Part shown: piece after piece, positions 53,576 through 62,743 of the stretch | Layout of the letters: the number at the start of each line of letters is the position of its first letter | Position numbering within the stretch: the first letter of the stretch is position 1 | From: Bacteroidota bacterium | GTDB taxonomy: Bacteria > Bacteroidota > Bacteroidia > Bacteroidales > CAIXZF01 | DNA length: 64,000 nt | Assembly (NCBI GenBank): GCA_022709385.1 | Contig: JAKLIX010000012.1 | Location: 62,001 to 126,000, forward strand | Direction of reading: 5' to 3' | Notes under the pieces: model-generated | Database searches by the model: none | What the model saw: the letters and a program-made list of their open reading frames with translations, nothing else | Told to the model about the DNA's origin: nothing | Made by a program: the position numbers and the translations under genes

Positions 53576-56395
53576 ATGAAGCCCGCTTTACCCTGTCATA
53601 TCATCCTGCTGTTCCTCCTTGGATTCCTTGTTCAGGCAAAGGCCTGGGCGCAGTTTTTCGATACGGGGCAGGATCCGGCTTCCGTCAAATGGGAACACAT
53701 CCCCTCCGACACTTTCGACCTGATTTACAGCCATGATTTCAGCCAGGCCGGAAGGCTGGCCGCATTGCTGCATCACAGCCTTCCGCTGATCAGCAGGGAT
53801 TTTGAGCCCGGGCGCATCAAAGCCCTTCCGGTGATCGTTCACGGCAGTGCTGCCATTTCCAACGGACTGGTCAGCCTGGCGCCCCGGAGAATGGAGATTT
53901 ACCCCGTCAGTCCACAGGATGTGTATGCCCAGGACTGGCTGGAGCAGCTGGCCCTTCATGAGTTAAGACACTCCGTTCAGCTGGATTTTTTACGGAGGAG
54001 CAGGCTGGGCATGCTGAGCCGCATTTTCGGTGACCAGGTCATTGCAGCCGCCACCGGACTGTATGTCCCGGCCTGGTTCTTGGAAGGAGACGCTGTTCTG
54101 GCCGAAACCCGGTTCAGCAGGAGCGGACGCGGAAGATCACCCGCTTTTGAGATGGAACTCAGGGCCCAACTCCTCGAAACAGGCCCCTGGTCCTATGATA
54201 AAGCCGTTTTCGGTTCCTACCGCGACTTTGTGCCGGACAAATACTGTCTTGGCTATCACATCACCGGAGTTCATACGGCAAGACAGGGAATGACACTTTG
54301 GCGCGAAAGCCTCGCTGCCGTCAGTCACCTTCCTTTCATTCCAAATCCGTTTAACCGGAAGTTAAAGCGACTCTCGGGGAGCGGCTTCGGTGGCCTGTAT
54401 ACAAGCGCCATGCAGGAACTTGACAGTGCATGGCGGATGGAACAAACGCTCCGGCCAGCACAAAGCCCCCGGGGAACCTACTATCATTACCGTTTCCCGG
54501 AATTGAACGCCGAGGGAACGGTCATTGCCTACCGGACAGGTCCCGGGGATATCCCGCGCCTGGTCAGCATCGAACCCACCGGAAAGGAAAAGGTGGTCCA
54601 TACACCCGGGCAGGTTATCGCCGACAGGATCTCCCATGGCGGCGGCCTGGTCTGCTGGGTAGAACTGATCCCTGACCCCAGGTGGGAAAACAGATCCTAC
54701 ACCGCACTGTGCCTCCTTGACCTGCAAACAGGTAAGCTGCGCAGATCGAAAGGAAAAAACAGGTGGTATGCACCCTCGCTGAGCCGCGACGGAACCAAAG
54801 TGGCAGTGGTGGAAAGCAGTGAATCCTCAGCCTCCTCCATTCTGATAGTCCAGACTGTTGATTTTCAGGTGATCAAACGTATTCCGGCACCAGGCGGCTG
54901 TACCTTTATCAAACCATACCTCCATGATGCAGGTAACAGACTGCTTGCTATCGTTCTCTCCGGTAAAGGCAAAGCACTGGCAGAAATCGAAACAAACACC
55001 GGAACAATAAGTTATCTAACCGGTTTTGAATATTCAGAACTCGATTACCCCTGTTATATCGATGAGAGGATATGTTTTATCGCAGCCTATGATGCAATAA
55101 ATAAACTGTATTGCCTCGACAGCGGTAATAAACTACTGAGACTGTTGGTGGCAGGCCGTTACGGCGTCACCGACCCCTCCCCTGCCCCAGGTGGCAAACT
55201 GATATTTTCCGAATACGGATCCAACGGATACCGTCCTGTCGTACTCAATAGGCCGGAAGGGGTGGCAGTGGACAGGAAAGATCGCATCAGACAGCCTTAC
55301 CTTATTGGCCGGCTGCAACAGGCAGGCTTGTTGCAGCCTGTCGATTTTCCGGACCAACCACCTGAACCTCAGGCTGTGAAATACAGAAAATGGAGGCAGC
55401 TGATTAAATTCCACAGCTGGTCGCCCCTGTTCGCAGATATTGACAATACAGGCCTCTACCCCGGTTTCAGCCTTTTCTCCCAGAACCTGCTGAATACCCT
55501 GTTTTTATCTGCGGGTTATCGCTATGATCCGGGGGAAGGTCATGGCAGGGCGATTTCCAAAGCCAGTTACAGGGGATTATACCCCGTACTGGATGCCGGA
55601 TGGGAAGAAGGGAACAGAACAGGATATTACAGGGTTCAGGGAAATATTCTTCCATTTACATACAGGGAAAGGGAACTCACTGCCGGGCTGAGTCTTCCCC
55701 TCAACCTGACAAGAGGCAAATTTCTGAGTGGGATCAGGCCATCCGTCAGAAGCATTCAGACAAACTTGAAACCTTCGGGCGACAGCCCGCACGGCTTGAT
55801 CCTGAGCGGACAGAAGAGCCTGGAGTACTCCTTTTCCGCCTGGCGTCTCCTCAGGTACAGTGCAAGAGACATGGGGCCCAGGCTGGGTCAGTCTTTGGTT
55901 TTCCATTACAGACAAAGTTTTCCGGGAGAAACAGATCCATCATCCATCCTTGCGCTTAAGGCAAATATCTATTTCCCAGGTATTTACAGATACCATCACT
56001 TACGTGCTGCGGCCGGATTCCAGTTGCGCGAAGACGCGAAAACCTACCGTTTTGCCGACCTGGTGACTGTTCCCGGATTTAGCGGCCGCAGCGGGGCAAA
56101 AACCGGCACTGCCTCCCTCACCTATGCCCTTCCACTCTGGTGCCCTGATTACAGCCTGCCCGGACTGCTGTACCTGAAACGGGTAAGCACTGCCGTATCA
56201 GGCCATTACCTCCGGACCTTTGACACTGGGGGTCAAGACAATCCCTTTATTGCTGCGGTCGCCGACCTGCTCTTCGACCTGCATCTGTTCCGCTTCTTCG
56301 CCCCCCTGAAACTCGGCATACGCGCTTACTACAGCCATCCGGAGAGAAATTTTTCCACAGCATTCATTTACACGATTGATCTGACCTCCTACTGA
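53576..56395 (+). CDS. HEXXH metalloprotease-like / beta-propeller / outer-membrane barrel fusion
   Basis: 939 residues from ATG at 53,576 (five earlier codons start with TTG). Signal peptide [16 protein letters not shown]. Residues about 40-260 form a gluzincin-like domain with HELRH at 128-132 and a candidate third ligand in [11 protein letters not shown] (Glu170 or Glu177). The middle (about 300-600) has WD40/TolB-like PD40 repeats, such as [34 protein letters not shown] and [16 protein letters not shown]. The C-terminal third has alternating strands ending in aromatics ([10 protein letters not shown] at the end), as in an outer-membrane barrel. It may be a periplasmic protease tethered to a barrel. 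Function unknown. It diverges from panB. Confidence 0.8.
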   Translation: MKPALPCHIILLFLLGFLVQAKAWAQFFDTGQDPASVKWEHIPSDTFDLIYSHDFSQAGRLAALLHHSLPLISRDFEPGRIKALPVIVHGSAAISNGLVSLAPRRMEIYPVSPQDVYAQDWLEQLALHELRHSVQLDFLRRSRLGMLSRIFGDQVIAAATGLYVPAWFLEGDAVLAETRFSRSGRGRSPAFEMELRAQLLETGPWSYDKAVFGSYRDFVPDKYCLGYHITGVHTARQGMTLWRESLAAVSHLPFIPNPFNRKLKRLSGSGFGGLYTSAMQELDSAWRMEQTLRPAQSPRGTYYHYRFPELNAEGTVIAYRTGPGDIPRLVSIEPTGKEKVVHTPGQVIADRISHGGGLVCWVELIPDPRWENRSYTALCLLDLQTGKLRRSKGKNRWYAPSLSRDGTKVAVVESSESSASSILIVQTVDFQVIKRIPAPGGCTFIKPYLHDAGNRLLAIVLSGKGKALAEIETNTGTISYLTGFEYSELDYPCYIDERICFIAAYDAINKLYCLDSGNKLLRLLVAGRYGVTDPSPAPGGKLIFSEYGSNGYRPVVLNRPEGVAVDRKDRIRQPYLIGRLQQAGLLQPVDFPDQPPEPQAVKYRKWRQLIKFHSWSPLFADIDNTGLYPGFSLFSQNLLNTLFLSAGYRYDPGEGHGRAISKASYRGLYPVLDAGWEEGNRTGYYRVQGNILPFTYRERELTAGLSLPLNLTRGKFLSGIRPSVRSIQTNLKPSGDSPHGLILSGQKSLEYSFSAWRLLRYSARDMGPRLGQSLVFHYRQSFPGETDPSSILALKANIYFPGIYRYHHLRAAAGFQLREDAKTYRFADLVTVPGFSGRSGAKTGTASLTYALPLWCPDYSLPGLLYLKRVSTAVSGHYLRTFDTGGQDNPFIAAVADLLFDLHLFRFFAPLKLGIRAYYSHPERNFSTAFIYTIDLTSY

Positions 56396-56422
56396 GTACC
56401 CGGTGGATGCAGGGACGGCAGA

Positions 56423-56454
56423 TTTGCTTAAGAGGGAAAGCTTGTGTAGGTTTG
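56423..56454 (+). promoter_or_regulatory. Promoter of the small membrane protein / NimA-like pair
   Basis: TTTG at 56,423-56,426, a 20-base spacer and TAGGTTTG at 56,447-56,454: a textbook Bacteroidota promoter. The ATG at 56,475 follows 20 bases later, which supports that start over the upstream in-frame codons. Confidence 0.8.
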
Positions 56455-56474
56455 TACCCGGAAACCCGTTGCGT

Positions 56475-56822
56475 ATGAATTTCCTTATCCGGCTGATCGT
56501 TTCTTCCCTGGCCGTCATTATCACCTCTTACCTGTTACCGGGGGTGCATATCGACGGCCCGCTGACAGCCATCATCGTGGCTGCCGTCCTGGCCTTGTTG
56601 AACATTTTCCTGAAACCGGTGGTGGTGCTGCTCACCATCCCCATCACCTTTTTCACCCTGGGGCTCTTCCTGCTGGTAATCAACGTCTTTATGATCTACC
56701 TGGTAACCAGGCTGGTCCCGGGTTTCACGGTCGACGGCTTCTGGTGGGCGCTTGCCTTCAGCATCATCCTGTCGCTGGTCACCGGGTTGCTTGATAAATT
56801 AAACGAAAAATTCACCTTCTGA
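56475..56822 (+). CDS. Phage-holin-family (DUF360-like, PF04020-type) membrane protein
   Basis: 115 residues with four hydrophobic segments. It matches the small 'mycobacterial 4-TMS phage holin' membrane family by the pattern RLIVSSLAVIITSYLLPGV, LNIFLKPVVVLLTIPIT and FTLGLFLLVINVFMIYLV. The name comes from similarity only; a holin role is not established and there are no phage genes here. The start is set by the consensus promoter 20 bases upstream; 24 more codons are open in frame. The NimA-like gene starts 3 bases after its stop. Confidence 0.88.
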   Translation: MNFLIRLIVSSLAVIITSYLLPGVHIDGPLTAIIVAAVLALLNIFLKPVVVLLTIPITFFTLGLFLLVINVFMIYLVTRLVPGFTVDGFWWALAFSIILSLVTGLLDKLNEKFTF

Positions 56823-56825
56823 AAA

Positions 56826-57287
56826 ATGAAAGCAAGAAGCATCAGCAGCAAAGAAGAAATAGAAGACATCATCAGGAAATGTGAAGTGTGTCACATGGCC
56901 ATGGTGGATCCTGACGGTTTGCCATACCTGTTGCCGATGAACTTCGGTTACAGGGAAGGGGCGGTCTATCTGCATTCATCGGCCGAAGGCAGAAAGATTG
57001 ACATTCTGCGGAACAATCCGCAGGTTTGCATCGGATTCAGTACCGATTATCTTCTCAGGCACCAGCATCCGGAAGTCGCATGCAGTTACAGTATGAAATA
57101 CCGCAGCCTGCTGATGACCGGAACCGTTGAATGGATAGAAGACCCGGATGAGAAGATCGCTGCCATGAACATTATTATGCAGCATTACACGGGTCTGGAT
57201 TTCCCGTACAACATGCCGGCCATTCGTGAAGTGTGCGTTTTCAGGCTGCTTCCCCGCCAGGTAAGCGGAAGGGCTTACGGTTATTGA
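56826..57287 (+). CDS. Pyridoxamine 5'-phosphate oxidase-like flavin-binding protein (NimA-type)
   Basis: 153 residues, a split-barrel FMN-binding fold. Motifs: CHMAMVDPDGLPYLLPMNFGY at the N-terminus (the first strands and the flavin phosphate site) and YLHSSAEGRKIDILRNNP. C-terminal residues LPRQVSGRAYGY complete the fold. NimA members can reduce nitroimidazoles; the cellular substrate of most relatives is unknown, so resistance should not be assumed. Co-transcribed with the upstream membrane protein (3-base gap). Its end overlaps the PAP2 gene by 47 bases, tail to tail. Confidence 0.88.
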   Translation: MKARSISSKEEIEDIIRKCEVCHMAMVDPDGLPYLLPMNFGYREGAVYLHSSAEGRKIDILRNNPQVCIGFSTDYLLRHQHPEVACSYSMKYRSLLMTGTVEWIEDPDEKIAAMNIIMQHYTGLDFPYNMPAIREVCVFRLLPRQVSGRAYGY

Positions 57288-57846
57288 TAAACCAAAGTGT
57301 CAGCTTCCTCAGGAGATAGCCCGTCAGGCTGCCGAACAGCATCCCTGCCACCACGTCTGCAGGATAATGCACTCCGAGATAAATCCTTGAATAAGAAACG
57401 CTTGCCGCCCAAACAAGCAAGCCCCATGCCAGCCAGCGGTAATGTCTGATATAGAAACCAAACAGGAATACGGCGAGGCTGAATGTATTGGTGGCATGTG
57501 AAGAAACGAAACCGTATTTCCCTCCGCATTCCCCGTTCACAAGGTGAAGCAGGGGTTGGAGGGCTGGTTCGTGACAGGGCCTGAGGCGTTGCACCTGGTT
57601 CTTGAACAAATGCACTGACAGCTGGTCTCCGAGGGTGATCATCAGGGCGGCTCCCAGCAGTATCCACCAGGTTTTATTCCCATACTTTCTATAAACCAGG
57701 AAGATCAGCAGCAGGTAGAGTGGGATCCACACCGGTTTATTGCTGAACCAGTACATGATGAAATCACAGCCCTGGTTGTGAAGGCCGTTGATTCCAAGCA
57801 GCACTTCAGTATCAATTTCTTTCAGGTATTGCAATATCTGCGGCAT
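57241..57846 (-). CDS. PAP2-family membrane phosphatase
   Basis: 201 residues with about five hydrophobic segments. The three-part active site is complete: KNQVQRLRP (K-x6-RP), SSHATNTFS (the P/SSGH-type motif) and SRIYLGVHYPADVVAG. Enzymes of this kind remove phosphate from lipid phosphates such as undecaprenyl pyrophosphate or phosphatidate; which one is not decided by sequence. Last gene of the hpt-adk-obgE-PAP2 run, 15 bases after obgE. Its 3' end lies opposite the NimA-like gene. Confidence 0.92.
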   Translation of the reverse strand: MPQILQYLKEIDTEVLLGINGLHNQGCDFIMYWFSNKPVWIPLYLLLIFLVYRKYGNKTWWILLGAALMITLGDQLSVHLFKNQVQRLRPCHEPALQPLLHLVNGECGGKYGFVSSHATNTFSLAVFLFGFYIRHYRWLAWGLLVWAASVSYSRIYLGVHYPADVVAGMLFGSLTGYLLRKLTLWFINNRKPFRLPGGEAA

Positions 57847-57861
57847 GGGGTCAGTTCCGGA

Positions 57862-58866
57862 TCATTCCGGCAGTGCCTGGTTAAGTGCTTTCCACAGCAG
57901 GTCTTTCAATTCTGTCAGGCCTTTGCCGGTATGGGACGAAATAAACACGGCCGGGATGCGGGAGGGCAGTTCCTTTTTCATTTCCTGCATCAGTTCGGCA
58001 TCCAGCAGGTCGGCCTTGGTTACGGCAAGCACCCTGGCCTTGTCCAACAATTCAGGATTGTAGGCTTTCAATTCGTTTAAAAGGATAGCAAATTCCTTAC
58101 GGATACTGGCTGTATCGGCCGGGATCATGAAGAGAAGGGCGGCATTGCGTTCAATATGCCTGAGGAAGCGTAAACCCAGGCCCCTTCCTTCATGGGCACC
58201 TTCGATAATACCCGGAATATCTGCCATCACAAAAGATCTGTCGTCTCTGTATGCAACAATACCGAGGTTTGGGCGCAGTGTAGTGAAGGGATAGTCTGCA
58301 ATCTGTGGTTTTGCAGCTGAAACAACCGACAGCAGGGTTGACTTGCCCGCGTTCGGAAAACCCACGAGGCCCACATCGGCCAGTATCTTCAGTTCCAGAA
58401 TCTTCCATCCTTCCTGCCCGGGTTCTCCGGGTTGTGCAAAACGCGGTGTCTGCATGGTAGCCGACTTGAAATGGTCGTTTCCCATGCCACCACGGCCACC
58501 GGGTATCCAGATCCGGCTTTCGCCATCAGCGGTGACCTCACATTCAATCTCCCCGCTTTCAGCATTCCTGGCGATTGTTCCGGGCGGTACCTCCACGACC
58601 ACATCCCTGCCATCGGCACCCGTCATCAGGTTCCCTCCTCCGGGAATGCCGTCGCCAGCCAGCAGGTGTTTGGTGTAGCGCAGATGCAGTAAAGTCCAGC
58701 GCTGGGCATTCCCTTTCAGGATGATATGCCCGCCGCGTCCGCCGTTGCCACCGTCAGGACCACCTTTGGGATTGGCCCTGGTCCGGGCAAAATGCACCGA
58801 ACCTGCCCCTCCTTTCCCGGAACGACAAAAAACCCTGATATAGTCAACAAAATTTGAAGAAGCCAT
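57862..58866 (-). CDS. obgE: Obg GTPase
   Basis: An essential GTPase that associates with the large ribosomal subunit and with the stringent response. 334 residues. The glycine-rich Obg domain (residues 1-160: [34 protein letters not shown]) is followed by the G domain: G1 GFPNAGKST, switch with TTLRPNLG, G3 [13 protein letters not shown]4 VTKADLLD. The variable C-terminal OCT domain of longer homologues is absent, as in many Bacteroidota. Lies 8 bases after adk. Confidence 0.97.
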   Translation of the reverse strand: MASSNFVDYIRVFCRSGKGGAGSVHFARTRANPKGGPDGGNGGRGGHIILKGNAQRWTLLHLRYTKHLLAGDGIPGGGNLMTGADGRDVVVEVPPGTIARNAESGEIECEVTADGESRIWIPGGRGGMGNDHFKSATMQTPRFAQPGEPGQEGWKILELKILADVGLVGFPNAGKSTLLSVVSAAKPQIADYPFTTLRPNLGIVAYRDDRSFVMADIPGIIEGAHEGRGLGLRFLRHIERNAALLFMIPADTASIRKEFAILLNELKAYNPELLDKARVLAVTKADLLDAELMQEMKKELPSRIPAVFISSHTGKGLTELKDLLWKALNQALPE

Positions 58867-58874
58867 GATGGTAA

Positions 58875-59450
58875 TCAGGGGTGAAACTTCTCAATCTCCC
58901 TGTACAACATGTCAGAAATATGATCGATGGTACCCACCCCATGGACGGTGACCAGTTTTCCCTGGTTCCTGAAGTAATGCAACAGGGGTTCAGTCTGGTT
59001 GTGATAGGTTTCCAGCCTTCTGCGGATCACTTCCGGTTTATCGTCGCTGCGTCCCTGGTCTGTGGCCCGTTTTACCAGGCGGTTCACGAGCTCATCCTCA
59101 TTCACCTCGAGTTCCAGTACCAGCTTGATCATCAGTTTTTCCCTTTCCAGCATCTGGTCCAGTTCTTCAGCCTGTACCAGGGTCCTGGGAAAACCGTCAA
59201 ACACAAAACCGTTCACATAGCGGTTCTCTTCCACCACCTGACGGAGGATATTCACCAGGATTTCATCCGGTACCAGCATCCCCTTGTCCATGTAATCTCT
59301 TGCCAGTTTTCCGCAGAGACTTTCCCTCCTGACCTCCTCCCTGAGAATATCTCCTGTGGAGATGTGCTTCAGCTGGAATCGCTGTGCAATTCTCAGTGAC
59401 TGGGTTCCCTTACCTGCCCCGGGAGGGCCGAACATGACTAAATTAAACAT
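58875..59450 (-). CDS. adk: Adenylate kinase
   Basis: Interconverts ATP and AMP with two ADP. 191 residues, a short-form kinase: the P-loop is [12 protein letters not shown], then [10 protein letters not shown], the [14 protein letters not shown] segment, and [17 protein letters not shown]. The LID region is short and has no zinc cysteines. It lies between hpt (8 bases upstream) and obgE (8 bases downstream). Co-location of purine salvage and adenylate metabolism genes with obgE is a frequent Bacteroidota arrangement. Confidence 0.97.
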   Translation of the reverse strand: MFNLVMFGPPGAGKGTQSLRIAQRFQLKHISTGDILREEVRRESLCGKLARDYMDKGMLVPDEILVNILRQVVEENRYVNGFVFDGFPRTLVQAEELDQMLEREKLMIKLVLELEVNEDELVNRLVKRATDQGRSDDKPEVIRRRLETYHNQTEPLLHYFRNQGKLVTVHGVGTIDHISDMLYREIEKFHP

Positions 59451-59458
59451 AAAATAAA

Positions 59459-59998
59459 TTATTCTGAACCAATCTGATAAATATCAGGGAGGTTCCTTCC
59501 ATATCCATTGTAGTCCAGGCCGTATCCGATGATAAAATCATTCGGGATCTCAAAGCCTGTATAATCCAGTTTATAACGTTCACGGAAAGCTAAAGGTTTA
59601 AAAAGGAGGGCCGCAATTCTGAGATCCGCGGGAACCTGTTCCAGTATCTGTTCCCTCAGCCTGGCCAGCGTAAGACCGGTATCCACGATATCCTCGACGA
59701 TGATCACATTTCGCCCCCTGAGGTCTTCCTTCAGGCCGATCAGGTGATGTACCTGGGAAGAAGTCGTGGTCCCCACATAAGATGCCAGCTTCACAAAAGA
59801 TATTTCGCAGGGGAAGTTCATCCTCTTAAACAAATCTGCGGCAAACATGAAAGCCCCGTTCAAGATCACCAGGAAAACCGGGTTTTTGTCACGGAAATCA
59901 CCTTCGATCCGTGCAGCCATCGTGTCGACGGCCTTTGCGATCTCCGCTGCTCCCAGATAGGGTTTAAACTCCTTATCGCACACCCTGATCATATCCAT
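59459..59998 (-). CDS. hpt: Hypoxanthine phosphoribosyltransferase
   Basis: Salvages hypoxanthine and guanine with PRPP to IMP and GMP. 179 residues from ATG at 59,998, the usual length; the open frame continues a further 117 codons upstream across the promoter and into purE, so those codons are not coding. The PRPP-binding motif is VIIVEDIVDTGLTL; FLVILNGAFMFAADLFKR and YVGTTTSSQ are the other active-site blocks. First gene of the hpt-adk-obgE-PAP2 operon, diverging from purE. Confidence 0.95.
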   Translation of the reverse strand: MDMIRVCDKEFKPYLGAAEIAKAVDTMAARIEGDFRDKNPVFLVILNGAFMFAADLFKRMNFPCEISFVKLASYVGTTTSSQVHHLIGLKEDLRGRNVIIVEDIVDTGLTLARLREQILEQVPADLRIAALLFKPLAFRERYKLDYTGFEIPNDFIIGYGLDYNGYGRNLPDIYQIGSE

Positions 59999-60015
59999 GA
60001 TAAACCTTATTTCTG

Positions 60016-60023
60016 CAAACATA
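60016..60023 (-). promoter_or_regulatory. hpt operon promoter -7 element
   Basis: The minus strand reads TATGTTTG, an exact TAnnTTTG match, 17 bases before the hpt ATG at 59,998. The in-frame ATG at 60,022 lies inside this element and is therefore an unlikely start. Confidence 0.6.
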
Positions 60024-60108
60024 TTAAAATTCGGACAGATTTGCATAATACGGCAGGAATATTTTTCCCTGACGGGGAATACACATCCCCCAAAAGGCGG
60101 AAAAATTC

Positions 60109-60116
60109 TATCTTCG
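60109..60116 (+). promoter_or_regulatory. Possible purE promoter -7 element
   Basis: TATCTTCG, one base away from TAnnTTTG, 24 bases upstream of the purE ATG. No -33 element is apparent. Confidence 0.35.
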
Positions 60117-60139
60117 CTCCGAATAATGCAAACATCCTT

Positions 60140-60655
60140 ATGAAACCTGTCGTCAGCATCATCATGGGCAGCACTTCCGACCTGGGTGTGATGGAAGAGG
60201 CCGCCAAGCTTCTCAACGAACTGGAGATCCCGTTTGAGATCAACGCCCTTTCGGCACACAGGACACCGGAGAAGGTGGCCGCTTTTGCCAGCGGGGCTTA
60301 TGACAGAGGCATACGCGTGATCATCGCAGGCGCCGGCGGGGCCGCACACCTGCCGGGGGTGATCGCCAGCATGACCGCACTCCCGGTGATCGGGGTACCC
60401 ATCAATTCATCCAACAGCATCGACGGATGGGACTCACTGCTTTCCATCCTCCAGATGCCGCCCGGTATCCCCGTGGCCACCGTAGGTGTGGATGCCGCCC
60501 GAAATGCGGCCATCCTTGCCCTGCAGATGCTCGGGACCGGCGATGAAGCCATTTACAGCAAACTGATCGCTTTTAAAGAAGGGCTCAGAAAGAAAATCAT
60601 CCAGGCCAACGAGGAACTCAGCGGGAAAGCCCGTTACCCCTTCAGGGTAGGCTGA
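60140..60655 (+). CDS. purE: N5-carboxyaminoimidazole ribonucleotide mutase
   Basis: Class I PurE: converts N5-CAIR to CAIR in purine synthesis. 171 residues from ATG at 60,140; 132 in-frame codons upstream are antisense to hpt. Motifs: IIMGSTSDLGVMEEA, SAHRTPEKV and GAGGAAHLPGVIASMT with the catalytic histidine region, and GWDSLLSILQMPPGIPVATV. The partner purK is not in the window. It diverges from the hpt operon, so purine synthesis and salvage are back to back. Its 3' end overlaps the O-methyltransferase gene by 22 bases. Confidence 0.96.
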   Translation: MKPVVSIIMGSTSDLGVMEEAAKLLNELEIPFEINALSAHRTPEKVAAFASGAYDRGIRVIIAGAGGAAHLPGVIASMTALPVIGVPINSSNSIDGWDSLLSILQMPPGIPVATVGVDAARNAAILALQMLGTGDEAIYSKLIAFKEGLRKKIIQANEELSGKARYPFRVG

Positions 60656-61299
60656 TCAAGCTTCCGGATGATCATCAGGCCATCCCTTACAGGAAGCAAC
60701 AACTGCACTACCCTTGCATCCTGCCTCACCATCGTGTTGAAAAGATGAATGCCGCCGGTTTCCTTGTCCGAAGTTTTTACCTCTTCCAACACCTTTCCTC
60801 CCCATAAAACATTGTCGGCCAAGATATAACCTCCGGTTCTTACCAGATCAAACACCAGGGTGTAGTATTCAGGATACTGCTCTTTATCGCCATCGATGAA
60901 GACCAGATCATACGGACCCTGCAGCCTTCCCTGCCTGATCAGCTCCCTGGCATCTCCGGTGTGAAGCAGGATGCGGTCCTCCATGCCGGCAACCCGGATG
61001 TTAGCCCGGATCACATCCTCCAGTTCGGCATTCACCTCCACAGTATCAAGCAAACCACCCTCCTTCAGTCCAATGGCCAGGCATATGGCCGAATAGGCCG
61101 TAAAACAACCCAGTTCAAGCACACGTTCCGGCCGGAGCATCCGGGAGATCATCTGCAGCAGCATGCCCTGAAGGTGTCCGGAAATCATGCGGGGGAAAGG
61201 CTGGTGCAGTTGCGTATCTCTGTATATTGCCCTCAACACCGGATCTTCGGGGGTGGAAAAGGCCTCACAATATGCTTCCGTCGCGTTTTCCATATTCAT
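60634..61299 (-). CDS. SAM-dependent O-methyltransferase (family 3, COMT-like)
   Basis: 221 residues; ATG at 61,293 is a close alternative that loses two residues. Motif I is VLELGCFTAYSAICLA; FIDGDKEQYPEYY and DNVLWGGKVLE carry the metal-binding acidic residues expected of cation-dependent O-methyltransferases (PF01596). The physiological substrate is unknown. The -7 element ends 5 bases before the start, so the transcript would begin at or next to the start codon. Tail-to-tail overlap of 22 bases with purE. Confidence 0.9.
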   Translation of the reverse strand: MNMENATEAYCEAFSTPEDPVLRAIYRDTQLHQPFPRMISGHLQGMLLQMISRMLRPERVLELGCFTAYSAICLAIGLKEGGLLDTVEVNAELEDVIRANIRVAGMEDRILLHTGDARELIRQGRLQGPYDLVFIDGDKEQYPEYYTLVFDLVRTGGYILADNVLWGGKVLEEVKTSDKETGGIHLFNTMVRQDARVVQLLLPVRDGLMIIRKLDQPTLKG

Positions 61300-61303
61300 T
61301 ATT

Positions 61304-61311
61304 CAAAAGTA
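61304..61311 (-). promoter_or_regulatory. O-methyltransferase promoter -7 element
   Basis: The minus strand reads TACTTTTG, an exact TAnnTTTG match ending 5 bases before the ATG at 61,299. If used, it implies a leaderless or nearly leaderless transcript. Confidence 0.5.
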
Positions 61312-61352
61312 TTTCTATAAACGCTGGTACACCACACCCCGCAACGACTTTG

Positions 61353-62606
61353 TCAGCGCGCCCGGTAGGTAAGGGATGACATCCGGTCCGGATCAAGCAC
61401 CTCGACTGCCACCTCCATCAGGTTTTCCGGAGTAATACGATCTATCTTCCCGATCAGTTCCGCGGCGGTGTCAACCCTGTCGTACACCAGATATGTCTTC
61501 CCGGTACTGATCATCTGGTTAAGACTGGAGTCCATGGCAATGGCAATCTGGCCTTTGAACTGTTCCCTGGCCTTGTGAAATTGCAGCGGTCCGATTTTCT
61601 TTTCGCGTAACTTCTTGAATTCGAGATGCATAATATCCAGACAGGGCTCCAGATACTCATGATCGGTTCCGATGTACACCATAAACGCACCCGTTTCACG
61701 AAAAGGAGCGTATCCGGCCTCCACCTGGTAGGCATGTCCGTATCTTTCGCGGATAGCCATATTCAGACGCGACGACATGGCAGGTCCCCCGAGCAGGTTT
61801 ACCAGCAGGGAGAAGGCCAGGCGCCTGTCATCATTTTGACTGTATGCAAGATTCCCGCAAATATAGTGTGTCTGGAAAGCCCTTTTTTTCAGTGATTTAT
61901 GAAACGTCCGGTACGATGAGGCCAGGAAATCCTGCTGCCGGGCAGGAAATGTTCTTTCTGCCTGGTCAGGTACAGAAGCAAAATACCTTTCTGCAAGCAT
62001 CCACAAATCCCTGCCTGCAATATTACCCACGGAACTGATCACCATATTGGCAGGGATGTAAAGGCGATTGACAAACTGCCGTATTTTATCCGGCCCGAAT
62101 GACATGACAGATTTCCTGGTACCCAGGATGTTCCTGCCAAGCGGATGCCCCGGGAAAAGCATTGATTCAAATTCCTCGTATATCATCTCATAGGGATTGT
62201 CCCGGTATGCGTTGATCTCGTCGACCACAATGCTTTGTTCTTTCCTGATTTCCTTTTCAGGGAAAGAAGGATTGAAGAGGATGTCGGCAAACAATTCGAG
62301 TGCCCTGCCATAATATGGATGAAGGAAAGAAGCGTAAATACATGTTTCTTCCCTGGCGGTGTATGCATTCAGGTCGCCTCCGACATCTTCAAGTCTTGCG
62401 TTAATGTGGAAGGCTTTACGTTTATGGGTTCCCTTGAATATCCCGTGTTCGGTAAAATGCGCCAAACCGTGCTCCTGTTTCATCTCATGCCTGGTTCCTG
62501 CGGCAATCATGACCCCCAGGTGGCTCACCAAACCAGGAACCCGGCGGTGTACCATTCGTAAACCGTTCGATAAACAGTAAAAACTGCTTTCTTCCGTTGC
62601 ATCCAT
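61353..62606 (-). CDS. M16-family zinc peptidase (pitrilysin / processing-peptidase-like)
   Basis: 417 residues, the single-unit M16B size. The inverted zinc motif HxxEH is HFTEH in HGLAHFTEHGIFKG, and the third ligand Glu is expected in VVDEINAYRDNPYEMIYEE. The C-terminal half is the inactive M16 repeat (for example MSSRLNMAIRERYGHAYQVE). Proteins of this kind cleave small peptides; the target is unknown. No signal peptide is seen, so it is probably cytoplasmic. The gene diverges from gldA. Its ATG directly follows a promoter element. Confidence 0.93.
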   Translation of the reverse strand: MDATEESSFYCLSNGLRMVHRRVPGLVSHLGVMIAAGTRHEMKQEHGLAHFTEHGIFKGTHKRKAFHINARLEDVGGDLNAYTAREETCIYASFLHPYYGRALELFADILFNPSFPEKEIRKEQSIVVDEINAYRDNPYEMIYEEFESMLFPGHPLGRNILGTRKSVMSFGPDKIRQFVNRLYIPANMVISSVGNIAGRDLWMLAERYFASVPDQAERTFPARQQDFLASSYRTFHKSLKKRAFQTHYICGNLAYSQNDDRRLAFSLLVNLLGGPAMSSRLNMAIRERYGHAYQVEAGYAPFRETGAFMVYIGTDHEYLEPCLDIMHLEFKKLREKKIGPLQFHKAREQFKGQIAIAMDSSLNQMISTGKTYLVYDRVDTAAELIGKIDRITPENLMEVAVEVLDPDRMSSLTYRAR

Positions 62607-62611
62607 GTCCG

Positions 62612-62619
62612 CAAACCTA
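62612..62619 (-). promoter_or_regulatory. M16 peptidase promoter -7 element
   Basis: The minus strand reads TAGGTTTG, an exact TAnnTTTG match, ending 6 bases before the ATG at 62,606. The predicted transcription start coincides with the start codon. Confidence 0.55.
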
Positions 62620-62718
62620 CAAATATTTTCACTCAGGAGGATAGATGAAAGTTAAGACCGGCAGAAAGGACTGCGGAGGATAAACACCGGGAACATGCCA
62701 GGTTTCGGAAGAAATCCA

Positions 62719-62726
62719 TAGCTTTG
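62719..62726 (+). promoter_or_regulatory. gldA promoter -7 element
   Basis: TAGCTTTG, an exact TAnnTTTG match 17 bases before the gldA ATG. No TTTG -33 element at the usual distance. Confidence 0.55.
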
Positions 62727-62743
62727 CACCCCGATCCCTGCCT

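Noticed and set aside
56475..56822. Phage remnant suggested by the phage-holin-family name
   Set aside because: The protein belongs to a widespread membrane family, has an ordinary promoter and housekeeping-type neighbours, and no other phage gene is present.
62645..62683. Mini ORF of 12 codons preceded by AGGAGG on the plus strand upstream of gldA
   Set aside because: The gldA promoter element lies downstream of it, and Bacteroidota make little use of such ribosome sites, so it is probably chance.
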